Shown: piece by piece, positions 26,011-35,311 of the stretch
Layout: each line of letters begins with the position of its first letter
Position numbering within the stretch: the first letter of the stretch is position 1
Assembly: GCF_001692325.1 (NCBI RefSeq)
Contig: NZ_LXKN01000018.1
Span: 806,001 to 870,000, forward strand
Length of the DNA stretch: 64,000 bases
From: Rhizobium sp. AC27/96
GTDB taxonomy: Bacteria; Pseudomonadota; Alphaproteobacteria; Rhizobiales; Rhizobiaceae
Direction: 5' to 3'
The notes under the pieces: model-generated
What the model saw: the letters and a program-made list of their open reading frames with translations, nothing else
The model's database searches: none
Told to the model about the DNA's origin: nothing
Translations under genes and position numbers: made by a program

Positions 26011-27435
26011 ATGAGCACCCAGTCGCCCGCCGACGCCACCGATCTTGCCGGAGCCATCAAGTCCGGCAAGCTCTCCTGCGTGGACGCCATGCAGGCCTCT
26101 CTTGCCGCTTGCGAAACACATCAAGATCTCGGCGCCATCGCCTATCTCGATGCCGATTTGGGGCTTGCGACCGCGCAAATGCTAGATCGTGAAGCATCGG
26201 AGCACCCCAAACGCTTTGCCGCCCGATCCTTCACCGGCGTACCCACAATTGCCAAGGATCTCGGCGGCCCCTTCGCTGGGCTGCCGGTATCGGCCGGTTC
26301 ACGCCTTTTCAAGCGCGAAGGCAAAGGCTCCGATAGCGATCTCGCAAAGCGATTTCGCGACGCCGGCCTCTGTCCGTTCGGGCTGAGCACCAGCCCGGAG
26401 TTCGGCTTTTCGCTGGCTTCCGAACCAGCGACAGGCCCGATCTGTCGAAACCCGCTGGACCCGAGCCGCACAGCCGGCGGCTCTTCCGGTGGTGCGGCAG
26501 CCGCCGTCGCCGCCGGCATCGTGGCAATTGCTCATGCGACGGACGCCGGCGGCTCGATCCGCGTACCAGCCGCCTGTTGCGGCCTGGTCGGATTGAAGCC
26601 GACCCGCGGCGCCGTGCCTGCCGGCCCTTCCTTCGGCAATCATCTCGGCGGCATTGCCAGCGAACTCGCGGTCACACGTTCCGTGCGCGACGCAGCGAAG
26701 ATTTTGGATGCAATTCGCGGCAAGACCAGAGGCCCGTTCGCAGACATCGTGACACCCATCAAACAAGCGGCCTCCCTCCGGGTCGGCCTGCTCCTGGACA
26801 CGGGCGACCGCTACTCGACCGCCGGCGATCGGCTCGAGGCTGTGGAGGCGGCTGCCGGACATCTCGAGAAACAGGGGCACCACCTCGTTGCGCTCGACTG
26901 GGCTCAATTCGAGGAGGCGGTCGCGGCCAGTGGTCGCGCCTTCGGGGACATTATTTCCGTCAATATCGCCGGCTTGGTGGACGAGCTCAAACTGGATAGT
27001 CTCGCTGCCGAAACAATGACGCAGGCTTTCATCATGCGTGGACGCGCGACATCGGGAACGGCACTTTGGAACTCCCTCAATGGCGCGGTAAGAGCAAGCC
27101 GCACACTGTGGGATTTGTTCGAAACGGTCGATGTCATCGTCATGCCGATGCTTGCGACCGCGCCGCCGCCGATCGGATCCTTTCCAACAGATCATGCCGA
27201 TACCGACCTGCATCTTGAACGGATGACAGCCTTCTCACCGCTTGCATCGCTCGCCAACGTCTCGGGTTTTCCAGCCATCACCCTCCCCTTCGGCATTGAT
27301 AGGGATGGCCTGCCACTGCCGGTCCAAATCCTGGCGCCGATGGGTGAAGAGGCACTGTTGCTTTCGCTTGCTGCCCAGCTCGAAGTGGACGGCCGCTGGC
27401 AGCATCGCTATCCCATCGCGGGGCTTGCCGCATGA
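26011..27435 (+). CDS. Amidase-signature-family amidohydrolase
   Basis: A 474-residue amidase-signature enzyme. The Ser-cisSer-Lys triad is present: Lys82 (PTIAKDLGG), Ser158 (TAGGSSGGAAAAVAAG) and Ser182 (DAGGSIRVP), with the normal 24-residue spacing between the two serines. The family hydrolyses amide or carbamoyl bonds; relatives include AtzF-type, allophanate and GatA-like enzymes. It starts 12 bases after the binding protein and its stop overlaps the ATPase start by four bases, so it is inside the transporter operon. It could open or deamidate the imported compound or a product of the CodA-like enzyme. The missing GatB/C partners argue against a tRNA amidotransferase role. Confidence 0.88.
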   Translation: MSTQSPADATDLAGAIKSGKLSCVDAMQASLAACETHQDLGAIAYLDADLGLATAQMLDREASEHPKRFAARSFTGVPTIAKDLGGPFAGLPVSAGSRLFKREGKGSDSDLAKRFRDAGLCPFGLSTSPEFGFSLASEPATGPICRNPLDPSRTAGGSSGGAAAAVAAGIVAIAHATDAGGSIRVPAACCGLVGLKPTRGAVPAGPSFGNHLGGIASELAVTRSVRDAAKILDAIRGKTRGPFADIVTPIKQAASLRVGLLLDTGDRYSTAGDRLEAVEAAAGHLEKQGHHLVALDWAQFEEAVAASGRAFGDIISVNIAGLVDELKLDSLAAETMTQAFIMRGRATSGTALWNSLNGAVRASRTLWDLFETVDVIVMPMLATAPPPIGSFPTDHADTDLHLERMTAFSPLASLANVSGFPAITLPFGIDRDGLPLPVQILAPMGEEALLLSLAAQLEVDGRWQHRYPIAGLAA

Positions 27436-28958
27436 ACACACCCGTTCTCACCATCGAAGGTGTCAGCAAAAGATTCGGCAGCACCGTCGCCAACGACAAT
27501 ATTTCGCTGACACTGGCCAAGGGCGAGATTGTCGCCCTGCTTGGCGAAAACGGTGCCGGCAAGACCACGCTCATGAGCATTCTCTTCGGTCATTACGTGC
27601 CCGACGCCGGGCGTATTCTCGTCGATGGTTCCGAACTCCCCCGCGGCAAGCCCCGCGCCGCAATCCGCGCCGGTGTCGGCATGGTCCATCAGCATTTTTC
27701 GCTCGCGCCCAATCTGACCGTGCTTGAAAACGTCATGACCGGCACGGAAAAGCTCTGGTCGCCGCGATCGCAATCCGGCGCCGCGCGCAGAAAGCTGGTG
27801 GCAATTGCCGAGCGGTTCGGCCTGAAGGTCGATCCGGACGCGCGTCTCGGCGACCTCTCGGTCGGCGAGCAGCAGCGCGTCGAAATCCTCAAGGCGCTCT
27901 ATAATGATGCCCGCATCCTGATCCTCGACGAGCCCACGGCCGTGCTGACGCAAATCGAGGCGGAGCGGCTGTTTGCGACGCTGAAGCAGATGGCCGCGCA
28001 GGGCCTGTCATTGATCTTCATCTCGCACAAGCTCGATGAAGTCATGGCGACGGCCGACCGTATCGTCGTTCTGCGTGGCGGCAAGGTTGCAGCGGAGCGG
28101 CTGGCATCTCAGACCAGCAAGGCTGAACTTGCAGAACTCATGGTCGGCCATCGGGTGACGCGACCGACTCGTGAAGCAAGCACGCCGGGTGATATCGCGC
28201 TGGAAGCACGCGATATCACGGTGAAAATCGGTGGTGTCGAACGGCTGAAGAAGGTCAGTTTCCATCTGCGCGCCGGCGAGATCCTCGGTATCATCGGCGT
28301 ATCCGGCAACGGGCAAGCGGCACTGGGACAAGTTCTATCAGGCATATTGGGCCGCACATCCGGAGAGCTTCTGCTATTCGGTGAGCCCATCGGCGATCTC
28401 GACGTGACTGCCGTCATCGACGCCGGCATCGGGCGCATCCCGGAGGATCGCAACCGCGATGGGGCGATCGGCGAAATGGCGATCTGGGAAAATGCCGTGC
28501 TGGAGCGCCTGCCCGCTTTTTCGAAGCGCGGATTGGTTGACCGCAAGGCCGCCACGGCCTTCGCGCAGGAGATCATCGACGCATTCGATGTGCGCGGCGG
28601 CAATCCGACGAGCCGCACCCGGCTTTTGTCCGGCGGCAACATGCAGAAACTGATCCTTGGCCGCAACCTGCGCGAACGCCCGCGCATCCTTGTTGCCGCC
28701 CAGCCGGCACGCGGCCTGGACGAAGGTGCCGTGGCAGCCGTTCACGGCCGCATATTGGAGGCACGCCGGCAAGGTACGGCCGTACTGCTGATTTCGGAGG
28801 ATCTGGATGAGGTCATCGCCCTTGCGGACCGCATTCAGGCAATCGTCGGCGGTCAGCTTTCCTTGCCCATCGATGCGGGCAAGGCAGATGCCCGGTCGCT
28901 GGGACTGATGATGGCCGGAGAATGGAACAGCAATAACAGGGACGGTCATGCGGTTTGA
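27432..28958 (+). CDS. Double ABC ATPase of a BMP-type importer
   Basis: A 508-residue protein with two ABC domains, like YufO/NupO and sugar-type RbsA. The N-terminal domain is complete: Walker A GENGAGKTT at 38-46, signature LSVGEQQR, Walker B ILILDEPTAV. In the C-terminal domain Walker A is degenerate (GVSGNGQAA, no Lys/Thr) and Walker B reads ILVAAQPARG, as is usual for this class. Start overlaps the amidase stop (ATGA). It energises the two permeases encoded next. Confidence 0.92.
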   Translation: MNTPVLTIEGVSKRFGSTVANDNISLTLAKGEIVALLGENGAGKTTLMSILFGHYVPDAGRILVDGSELPRGKPRAAIRAGVGMVHQHFSLAPNLTVLENVMTGTEKLWSPRSQSGAARRKLVAIAERFGLKVDPDARLGDLSVGEQQRVEILKALYNDARILILDEPTAVLTQIEAERLFATLKQMAAQGLSLIFISHKLDEVMATADRIVVLRGGKVAAERLASQTSKAELAELMVGHRVTRPTREASTPGDIALEARDITVKIGGVERLKKVSFHLRAGEILGIIGVSGNGQAALGQVLSGILGRTSGELLLFGEPIGDLDVTAVIDAGIGRIPEDRNRDGAIGEMAIWENAVLERLPAFSKRGLVDRKAATAFAQEIIDAFDVRGGNPTSRTRLLSGGNMQKLILGRNLRERPRILVAAQPARGLDEGAVAAVHGRILEARRQGTAVLLISEDLDEVIALADRIQAIVGGQLSLPIDAGKADARSLGLMMAGEWNSNNRDGHAV

Positions 28959-29997
28959 ACGGCGCGAACATCGCCCCTTATACATGATGATCCTCGCCCC
29001 CTTGCTCGCGGTCGTTGCCGCGCTGGCTCTGGCGGGAATCCTCATTGCCATTGCCGGCGCGCCGGTTCTCGAGGCCTATTGGCGCATTCTGATGGGTGCC
29101 TTCGGCTCGCGGCTTTCCGCCACCGAGACGTTGACGCGCGCCACACCGCTGATCCTGACGGGGCTTGCGGCGGCAGTCGCCTTTCGCGCCCGGCTTTGGA
29201 ATATCGGCGCCGAAGGCCAGTTCTATTTCGGCGCGATTGCCGTCGCGGCCTTCGGTTCGAAATGGCTCGCCGGCCTGCCGGCTCCCATATTGATCCCGCT
29301 GCTTCTCATCATCGGCGCCATTGCCGGCATGGTATTGATCCTTGTGCCCCTGTGGTTGAGGCTTCGCTTTTCCGTCGATGAGGTCGTGACCAGCCTCATC
29401 CTCAACTTCATCGCCGTGCTCTTCGTCTCGATGCTGATCGATGGCGTGCTGAAGGATCCGACGGCCTTCGGCTGGCCGCAATCCCAGGCCGTCGTCGATC
29501 ATGCCATGCTGCCGAAACTGATCGCCCGTTCGCGCCTCCATATCGGCTTTGCGATCGCCATCGGGCTTGCTGCGGTCGTCTACTTCATCCAGTCGCGCAC
29601 GGTGTTCGGCATGCAGTCCCGCGCCGCAGGCCTCAATCCGTCCGGCGCCGCCTTTGCCGGCGTCCGGCTTGGATCGACACTGGTCAAGGTTGCCTGCCTT
29701 TCTGGCGGACTTGCGGGGCTTGCCGGGGCAATCGAGGTATTGGGCGTCAAGGGTTATGTCACGACGGATCTGTCGCCAGGATTTGGCTATGCCGGCATCG
29801 TCGTTGCCATGCTTGCCAATCTCAATGCGCTCGGCGTAGTGCTCGCCGCGATCTTCACCGCAACGATGTTCGTCGGCGCCGATGGAATGAGCCGAAGCCT
29901 CGGCATTCCCACCTATATCGCCGACGTCACGGTCGCCTTGTCGCTATTGACGATGCTGATCGCACTGTTCTTCACGCAATACAGGATACGCCGATGA
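28948..29997 (+). CDS. BMP-type ABC permease (YufP-like)
   Basis: This 349-residue inner-membrane protein has about eight to ten hydrophobic segments and the family motif GLAAAVAFRARLWNIGAEGQFYFGAI, shared by nucleoside-importer permeases such as YufP/NupP. It overlaps the ATPase gene by 11 bases and the next permease by four. It forms half of the membrane pore for the BMP-type importer. Confidence 0.92.
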   Translation: MRFERREHRPLYMMILAPLLAVVAALALAGILIAIAGAPVLEAYWRILMGAFGSRLSATETLTRATPLILTGLAAAVAFRARLWNIGAEGQFYFGAIAVAAFGSKWLAGLPAPILIPLLLIIGAIAGMVLILVPLWLRLRFSVDEVVTSLILNFIAVLFVSMLIDGVLKDPTAFGWPQSQAVVDHAMLPKLIARSRLHIGFAIAIGLAAVVYFIQSRTVFGMQSRAAGLNPSGAAFAGVRLGSTLVKVACLSGGLAGLAGAIEVLGVKGYVTTDLSPGFGYAGIVVAMLANLNALGVVLAAIFTATMFVGADGMSRSLGIPTYIADVTVALSLLTMLIALFFTQYRIRR

Positions 29998-30935
29998 GCA
30001 CGCTGATCGACATCATTGCATCAGCCGGACTTTGGGCAGCCGTGCTGCGTATCGCAACGCCGTTGATCTTCGGTACGCTTGGCGCACTCCTCTGCGAACG
30101 CGCGGGCGTCCTCAATCTCGGCATCGAGGGCATCATGACCTTCGGCGCGATGATCGGCTGGCTTTCGGTCTATCACGGCGCCGATCTCTGGACCGGGCTT
30201 CTCGTCGCGGCGATTGCCGGCGGCATTTTCGGACTGCTTCATTCGGCCCTGACGGTGACGCTCGGACTGTCGCAACACGTCTCCGGCCTTGGCGTGACGC
30301 TCTTTGCATCCAGTTTCAGCTACTATGTCTTCCGGCTGATCGTACCGGTCGCGGGAACGCCGCCGACGATCACGCCCTTCCAGCCGATTGCCATTCCCGG
30401 GCTGTCCACTCTGCCGTTCATTGGACCTGCCCTGTTCACACAGACGGCACCCACCTATCTAGCGATCGTCCTGGCGCTTATCCTCGCCTACATCATCTTC
30501 CGGACACCGGTCGGGCTTGCCATTCGCATGACCGGTGAAACCCCGCACGCCGCCGAGGCGCAGGGTGTAAACCCAATGAAGGTGCGCTATGGCGCAGTCA
30601 TTGTCGGCAGCGCCTTGATGGGGATGGGCGGTGCGTTCCTGACGCTGTCAGCCTTCAACAGCTTCTTTCCGACCATGGTGCAAGGCCGTGGCTGGATCTG
30701 CATCGCGCTCGTGGTCTTCTCGTCCTGGCGACCGGGCCGTGCGCTGTTTGGCGCGCTACTCTTCGCCTTCTTCGATGCCTTCCAGCTGCGGCTGCAGACA
30801 GCGGTGCAAGGCATACCCTACCAGATCTTCCTGATGACACCCTACATCCTGTCCATCGTCGCACTTGCCGTCATGAGCCGGCACGCCCGCGTGCCGCAGG
30901 CGCTGATGCAGCCCTATCGCCGCGGCGAAAGATAA
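29994..30935 (+). CDS. BMP-type ABC permease (YufQ-like)
   Basis: A 313-residue permease of the YufQ/NupQ type: TPLIFGTLGALLCERAGVLNLGIEGIMTFGAMIG is the hallmark N-terminal stretch, and GGAFLTLSAFNSFFPTMVQGRGWICIALVVFSSW marks the C-terminal half. It overlaps the preceding permease by four bases (ATGA). With that protein and the double ATPase it completes the importer; the CodA-like gene follows after 15 bases. Confidence 0.92.
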   Translation: MSTLIDIIASAGLWAAVLRIATPLIFGTLGALLCERAGVLNLGIEGIMTFGAMIGWLSVYHGADLWTGLLVAAIAGGIFGLLHSALTVTLGLSQHVSGLGVTLFASSFSYYVFRLIVPVAGTPPTITPFQPIAIPGLSTLPFIGPALFTQTAPTYLAIVLALILAYIIFRTPVGLAIRMTGETPHAAEAQGVNPMKVRYGAVIVGSALMGMGGAFLTLSAFNSFFPTMVQGRGWICIALVVFSSWRPGRALFGALLFAFFDAFQLRLQTAVQGIPYQIFLMTPYILSIVALAVMSRHARVPQALMQPYRRGER

Positions 30936-30950
30936 TCCGAGGAGCCTTCC

Positions 30951-32243
30951 ATGTTCGACCTGATCATTCGCAACGCCAATCTCCCCGATGGCCGCAAGGG
31001 CATCGATATCGCTGTCAAGGATGGCAAGATCGCTGCGGTCGAAGCCAAGATCACGGCAGAGGCAAAAGAAGAGATCGATGCGACCAACCGGCTGGTCAGC
31101 CCGCCCTTCATCGATCCGCATTTTCATATGGATGCGACCCTCTCGCTCGGCCTGCCACGCATGAATGTGTCGGGCACGCTCCTCGAAGGCATTGCACTCT
31201 GGGGGGAGCTGCGCCCGATCGTGACGAAGGAAGAGCTCGTCGAACGTGCGCTGCGCTATTGCGACCTCGCGGTCACACAGGGCCTGCTCTTCATCCGCAG
31301 CCATGTCGATACCTCCGACCCGAAGCTAGTGACGGCCGAAGCGCTGCTCGAGGTGAAAGAAAAGGTCAAACCTTACATCGACCTGCAACTCGTCGCCTTC
31401 CCGCAGGATGGCTATTACCGCGCCAAAGACGGCGTCGCCTCGCTCTCACGCGCTCTCGATATGGGCGTCGACATCGTCGGCGGCATTCCGCATTTCGAGC
31501 GCACCATGGATGAAGGCAAGGCGTCCGTCGAAGCGCTTTGCAGGATCGCTGCCGATCGCGGCCTTCCCGTCGATATTCATTGCGACGAGACCGACGATCC
31601 GATGTCGCGCCACATCGAGACGCTGGCAGCTGAAACCATTCGTTTCGGACTGCAGGGCCGGGTCGCCGGCTCGCATCTGACCTCGATGCATTCGATGGAC
31701 AATTACTACGTCTCCAAGCTCATCCCGCTCATGGCGGAAGCGAAGATCAATGTCATCCCCAATCCGCTGATCAACATCATGCTGCAGGGCCGACACGATA
31801 CCTATCCGAAGCGCCGCGGCATGACGCGCGTGCGCGAACTGATGGACGCCGGCCTCAACGTTTCCTTCGGCCATGATTGCGTAATGGATCCCTGGTATTC
31901 GATGGGCTCGGGCGACATGCTCGAAGTCGGCCACATGGCGATCCACGTCGCCCAGATGGCCGGCATCGAGGACAAGAAGAAAATCTTCGATGCCCTTACC
32001 GTCAATTCCGCCAAAACGCTTGGTCTGACGGGCTATGGCTTGGCAAAGGGCTGCAACGCCGATTTCGTTATCCTGCAGGCCGTCGACTCGGTGGAAGCAC
32101 TGCGCCTGAAGCCCAACCGCCTGGCCGTCATCAAGAGCGGCAAGGTGATCGCCCGCTCGGCGCCACGCATCGGCGAACTCTTCCTCAACGGCAGGCCTGC
32201 ACGGATTGACGGCGGGCTCGACTACGTGCCGGTTCAGAGATAG
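30951..32243 (+). CDS. codA: Cytosine-deaminase-like amidohydrolase
   Basis: This 430-residue enzyme aligns with E. coli CodA at a constant offset of four residues. Metal ligands His57, His59, His210, His242 and Asp309 and the catalytic Glu213 are all kept (DPHFHMD, IHCDETDD, GSHLTSMHS, FGHD), as is substrate-contact Gln152. The long stretch around LQGRHDTYPKRRGMTRV is nearly identical to CodA. One notable change is Cys310 at the place of CodA Asp314, a position known to influence which pyrimidine is accepted. It ends the BMP importer operon, so it probably deaminates the imported cytosine-like or isoguanine-like base. A different N-heterocycle is quite possible given the change and the linked amidase. 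Confidence 0.87.
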   Translation: MFDLIIRNANLPDGRKGIDIAVKDGKIAAVEAKITAEAKEEIDATNRLVSPPFIDPHFHMDATLSLGLPRMNVSGTLLEGIALWGELRPIVTKEELVERALRYCDLAVTQGLLFIRSHVDTSDPKLVTAEALLEVKEKVKPYIDLQLVAFPQDGYYRAKDGVASLSRALDMGVDIVGGIPHFERTMDEGKASVEALCRIAADRGLPVDIHCDETDDPMSRHIETLAAETIRFGLQGRVAGSHLTSMHSMDNYYVSKLIPLMAEAKINVIPNPLINIMLQGRHDTYPKRRGMTRVRELMDAGLNVSFGHDCVMDPWYSMGSGDMLEVGHMAIHVAQMAGIEDKKKIFDALTVNSAKTLGLTGYGLAKGCNADFVILQAVDSVEALRLKPNRLAVIKSGKVIARSAPRIGELFLNGRPARIDGGLDYVPVQR

Positions 32244-32365
32244 CAGGCGCGCATTCTCCACTCATCCACAACCAAACACGCACTTGTGATGCACTGATTA
32301 CCAGTCGACTTTACAACTAACATGTCAGCATGATACGCCTGATCCCACAAGATCGGGAGGATCGT

Positions 32366-33250
32366 ATGAAAGAGCGTTTTGGCCTGTCGGCTGCCCTGGC
32401 AACCCCTTTTGACGCCAACGGCGAGATTGCCGTTTCGGGCGTGATCACCCAGGCCAAGCATTGCCTTTCGAATGGCTGTACGAGCGTGACGCTTTTCGGC
32501 ACTACCGGCGAAGGCGCCTCGATCGGCATGCAGGAACGCCAGCAGGTGCTGACCGCGATGATAACGGCAGGCATTGCTCCTTCCCAGATCGTCATGGGTG
32601 TGCTTGTTGATGCCGCCGAAGATGCGGCTTCCCAGGCGAGCCAGGCTCTTGCCCAGGGTGTCCGCAACATTCTTCTGGCGCCTCCCTCCTATTTCAAAAA
32701 TGTCAGCGACGATGGGCTCTTCAAGTGGTTCGCAGCTGTCTTCACCATGCTCGGCACGCATGCGCGCGATGTCATCGTCTACAATATCCCGTCGGTGACG
32801 ATGGTCCCGCTCTCCGTTTCTCTCGTCGGTCGACTGCGCGACGCGTTTCCGGAAGTTGTCGTCGGCGTCAAGGATTCCTCCGGTGACTGGCCCTATACGG
32901 AGACGCTGCTGAAGACGCATGGCGATCTCATCATCCTGATTGGCGACGAACGGCATCTGGCGCGCGGCGTGCGCCTCGGCGGACAGGGCGCGATTTCCGG
33001 CATGGCCAATCTGCTTCCGAGAGAAGTGCAGGCCATGGCGGAAAAGGGTGTCGATGACACCAATGTCGAGCGCTTTGTCGAGGAACTGGTGCGCTATCCT
33101 GTGATCCCTTCCATCAAGGCGATCCTTGCCCGAGTGACGAATGACGAAAGCTGGCTTGCCGTGCGGCCACCTCTTGTGCCAATCAGTGGGCAAGATTGTG
33201 ACAAGCTCTTTGCGGCTTTCGGCGCCTTGTTCCGCGCCAGGGCAGCTTAA
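32366..33250 (+). CDS. DapA/NanA-family lyase
   Basis: A 294-residue class I aldolase-fold protein with the normal family motifs: GTTGEG at 45-50, catalytic Tyr139 (YNIPS) and Schiff-base Lys169 (VGVKDSSGD). GGGAGGATCGT directly before the ATG at 32366 supports that start over one 12 codons upstream. It is 122 bases after the deaminase gene and 21 bases before a GntR regulator, then a sugar-type ABC importer and a PfkB kinase. A keto-deoxy sugar-acid or N-acyl sugar lyase is more likely than lysine biosynthesis. Whether it serves the nucleobase operon upstream or the sugar operon downstream is unclear. Confidence 0.85.
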   Translation: MKERFGLSAALATPFDANGEIAVSGVITQAKHCLSNGCTSVTLFGTTGEGASIGMQERQQVLTAMITAGIAPSQIVMGVLVDAAEDAASQASQALAQGVRNILLAPPSYFKNVSDDGLFKWFAAVFTMLGTHARDVIVYNIPSVTMVPLSVSLVGRLRDAFPEVVVGVKDSSGDWPYTETLLKTHGDLIILIGDERHLARGVRLGGQGAISGMANLLPREVQAMAEKGVDDTNVERFVEELVRYPVIPSIKAILARVTNDESWLAVRPPLVPISGQDCDKLFAAFGALFRARAA

Positions 33251-33271
33251 CCGAACTGTCCGGAGCCGCCG

Positions 33272-33928
33272 ATGGATGGAACAGAACAGCCGACCTTGAG
33301 AGAGAAAGCCTATGAGAGCTTCACGCGCCATCTGCTGGCGCGCGACGTTCGGCCTGGCCAGTTCATCTCGCAAAGACGGCTTGTCGAACTGACGGGATTG
33401 ACGCTTGGAGCCATCCGCGAGCTGATCCCCCGCCTCGAAGCCGAAGGGCTGATCAAGACGGTGCCGCAGCGCGGGCTGCAGATCGCCCATATCGATCTCG
33501 ACCTGATCCGCGAGGCATTCCAGCTTCGCATCTTCCTGGAGAAGGAAGCCGTCGCGCTTTTTACCTATTCGGCGTCCGACGAGACGATTGCCAAGCTGAT
33601 GAAAGATCATCGCGATATCGCCGATGCCATCCGTTCAGGCGACACGTCGCAGGAACTCGAACTTCACGCTCAATCCGTCGATTGGGGCATGCACGACGCC
33701 TTCATTGATGCGCTGGGAAATACCATCATTTCGAATGCCTACCGGGTCAACTCCATCAAGATGCGCCTGATCAGCCAGGACAGATTCCGCATCAACGGAC
33801 ATGTCGGACCCGTCATGAGCGAGCACCTGAAAGTGCTTGAAGCGATCCAGCGACGATCGGCCGAGGAAGCCGTTGCCGCACTTGCCTCCCATATCAACGG
33901 AGCACGAGACCGCGCATTGAAATTTTGA
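33272..33928 (+). CDS. GntR-family regulator with FCD domain
   Basis: This 218-residue protein has an N-terminal winged helix (residues 8-70: LREKAYESFTRHLL, SQRRLVELTGLTLGAIRELIPRLEAEGLI, PQRGLQI) and a helical FCD ligand domain (REAFQLRIFLEKEAVALF, then WGMHDAFIDALGN). It lies between the DapA-family gene and the sugar importer operon, all on the plus strand with short gaps, so it probably regulates this cluster. It is shorter than the FadR-type regulators elsewhere in the window. Confidence 0.88.
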   Translation: MDGTEQPTLREKAYESFTRHLLARDVRPGQFISQRRLVELTGLTLGAIRELIPRLEAEGLIKTVPQRGLQIAHIDLDLIREAFQLRIFLEKEAVALFTYSASDETIAKLMKDHRDIADAIRSGDTSQELELHAQSVDWGMHDAFIDALGNTIISNAYRVNSIKMRLISQDRFRINGHVGPVMSEHLKVLEAIQRRSAEEAVAALASHINGARDRALKF

Positions 33929-33979
33929 ATAAACAAGGCCGCGAATGAGGAGATTTTCGGCCAAAGGAGGAGGAACAGC

Positions 33980-35311
33980 ATGTCATCGTCATTGTTCAAT
34001 CCAACGCGTCGCGGCTTCATGGCCGGCACGGCAGCGCTTGGCGCCGCAAGCTTGCTGGGCGTCCGCACCGCATCGGCCGCCGTCGACTGGAAGCGCTTTT
34101 CCGGCACGACGCTCGAAGTCAACCTGATCAAGAGCCCGCGCAGCGATACGCTCCTCAAATACCTGAGCGAGTTCGAGGCGCTGACGGGGATCAAGGTCAA
34201 CGCCGAGGCGACCCCGGAACAGCAGCAGCGCCAGAAGACGACCATTGAACTGAGCACCGGCAAGCCGAGCTTCGACGTCGTCCACCTGAGCTACCACGTC
34301 CAGAAACGCCAGTTCGAAAAGGGTGGCTGGCTTGCCGATATCAGCGGCTTCCTCAAGGACCCGTCCCTGACCGATCCGTCGCTGACGGAAAGCGATTTTG
34401 CCGAGGCGGGCCTGAAATTCGCCAAGGATTCCACCGGCGTCATGCGCTCCCTGCCCTTCTCGGTGGATTACTGGATCGTCTACTGGAACAAGACCCTGTT
34501 CGAAAAGAAAGGCCTTGCCTATCCCGAGACCTTCGAGGACATGGCCAAGGCTGCCGAGGCGCTGACCGACAAGTCCACAAACACCTACGGCTTCGTCGCA
34601 CGCGGCCTCAAGAACGCCAATGCGCCAGTCTGGACGACCTTCATGCTCGGCTACGGCGGAACGCCGCTTTCGCCCGACGGCAAGCTGCAGACGACATCGC
34701 AGGCCGCCGTGGATGCCGCGGCTCTCTATCAGCGCCTGATGACCAAATCGGCTCCTCCCGGCGTTTCCGGCTTCAACTGGGCCGAAGCGCAATCGGCCTT
34801 CCTGCAGGGCAAGATCGGCATGTGGCTTGATGGCGTCGGCTTTGCGCCGCCGATCGAAAATCCGGAAAAGTCCCGCGTCGTCGGCCAGGTCGGCTATGGC
34901 GTCATGCCGAAGGGACCGAACGCACAGGCCGCGGCAACCACCGGCGACGGCATCGGCGTGACCGCTGCCAGCCAGAAGAAGGAAGCCGCCTATCTCTTCT
35001 GCCAATGGGCGATCTCCCACGATATGGGCGCACGCCTGCTACAGGCCGGCGCCGGCGTTCCGTTCCGCCAGTCCATTCTCGAGGATAAGAAGGTCCGTGA
35101 GGGCGTCAAAATGCCCGGCCCGTGGCTGGACGCCGTTGCCGGCTCCGCCAAGGTCTCGCAGCTTGCACTTCCCGTCATCATCCCCGTCACCGAGTTCCGC
35201 GACATCTACGGCGTGGCGCTGACCAACATGATCGGCGGCGCCGACCCGGCAAGCGAACTGAAGACGGCAACGGCGCAATTCGAGCCGGTGCTGGCGCGAA
35301 GCGAGGGATAA
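33980..35311 (+). CDS. Family-1 sugar ABC solute-binding protein, Tat-exported
   Basis: A 443-residue extracellular solute-binding protein of the MalE/UgpB class. A twin-arginine leader (TRRGFMAGTAALG, residues 9-21, cleavage near ASAAVD) precedes the mature part. Family pieces include SYHVQKRQFEKGGWLADI, SVDYWIVYWNKTLFEKKGL and FLQGKIGMWLDGVG. AAAGGAGGAGG lies upstream of the ATG. It is followed directly by two permeases but by no ATPase gene in the window. The ligand is probably a sugar or sugar derivative; a kinase of the PfkB family follows. Confidence 0.92.
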   Translation: MSSSLFNPTRRGFMAGTAALGAASLLGVRTASAAVDWKRFSGTTLEVNLIKSPRSDTLLKYLSEFEALTGIKVNAEATPEQQQRQKTTIELSTGKPSFDVVHLSYHVQKRQFEKGGWLADISGFLKDPSLTDPSLTESDFAEAGLKFAKDSTGVMRSLPFSVDYWIVYWNKTLFEKKGLAYPETFEDMAKAAEALTDKSTNTYGFVARGLKNANAPVWTTFMLGYGGTPLSPDGKLQTTSQAAVDAAALYQRLMTKSAPPGVSGFNWAEAQSAFLQGKIGMWLDGVGFAPPIENPEKSRVVGQVGYGVMPKGPNAQAAATTGDGIGVTAASQKKEAAYLFCQWAISHDMGARLLQAGAGVPFRQSILEDKKVREGVKMPGPWLDAVAGSAKVSQLALPVIIPVTEFRDIYGVALTNMIGGADPASELKTATAQFEPVLARSEG

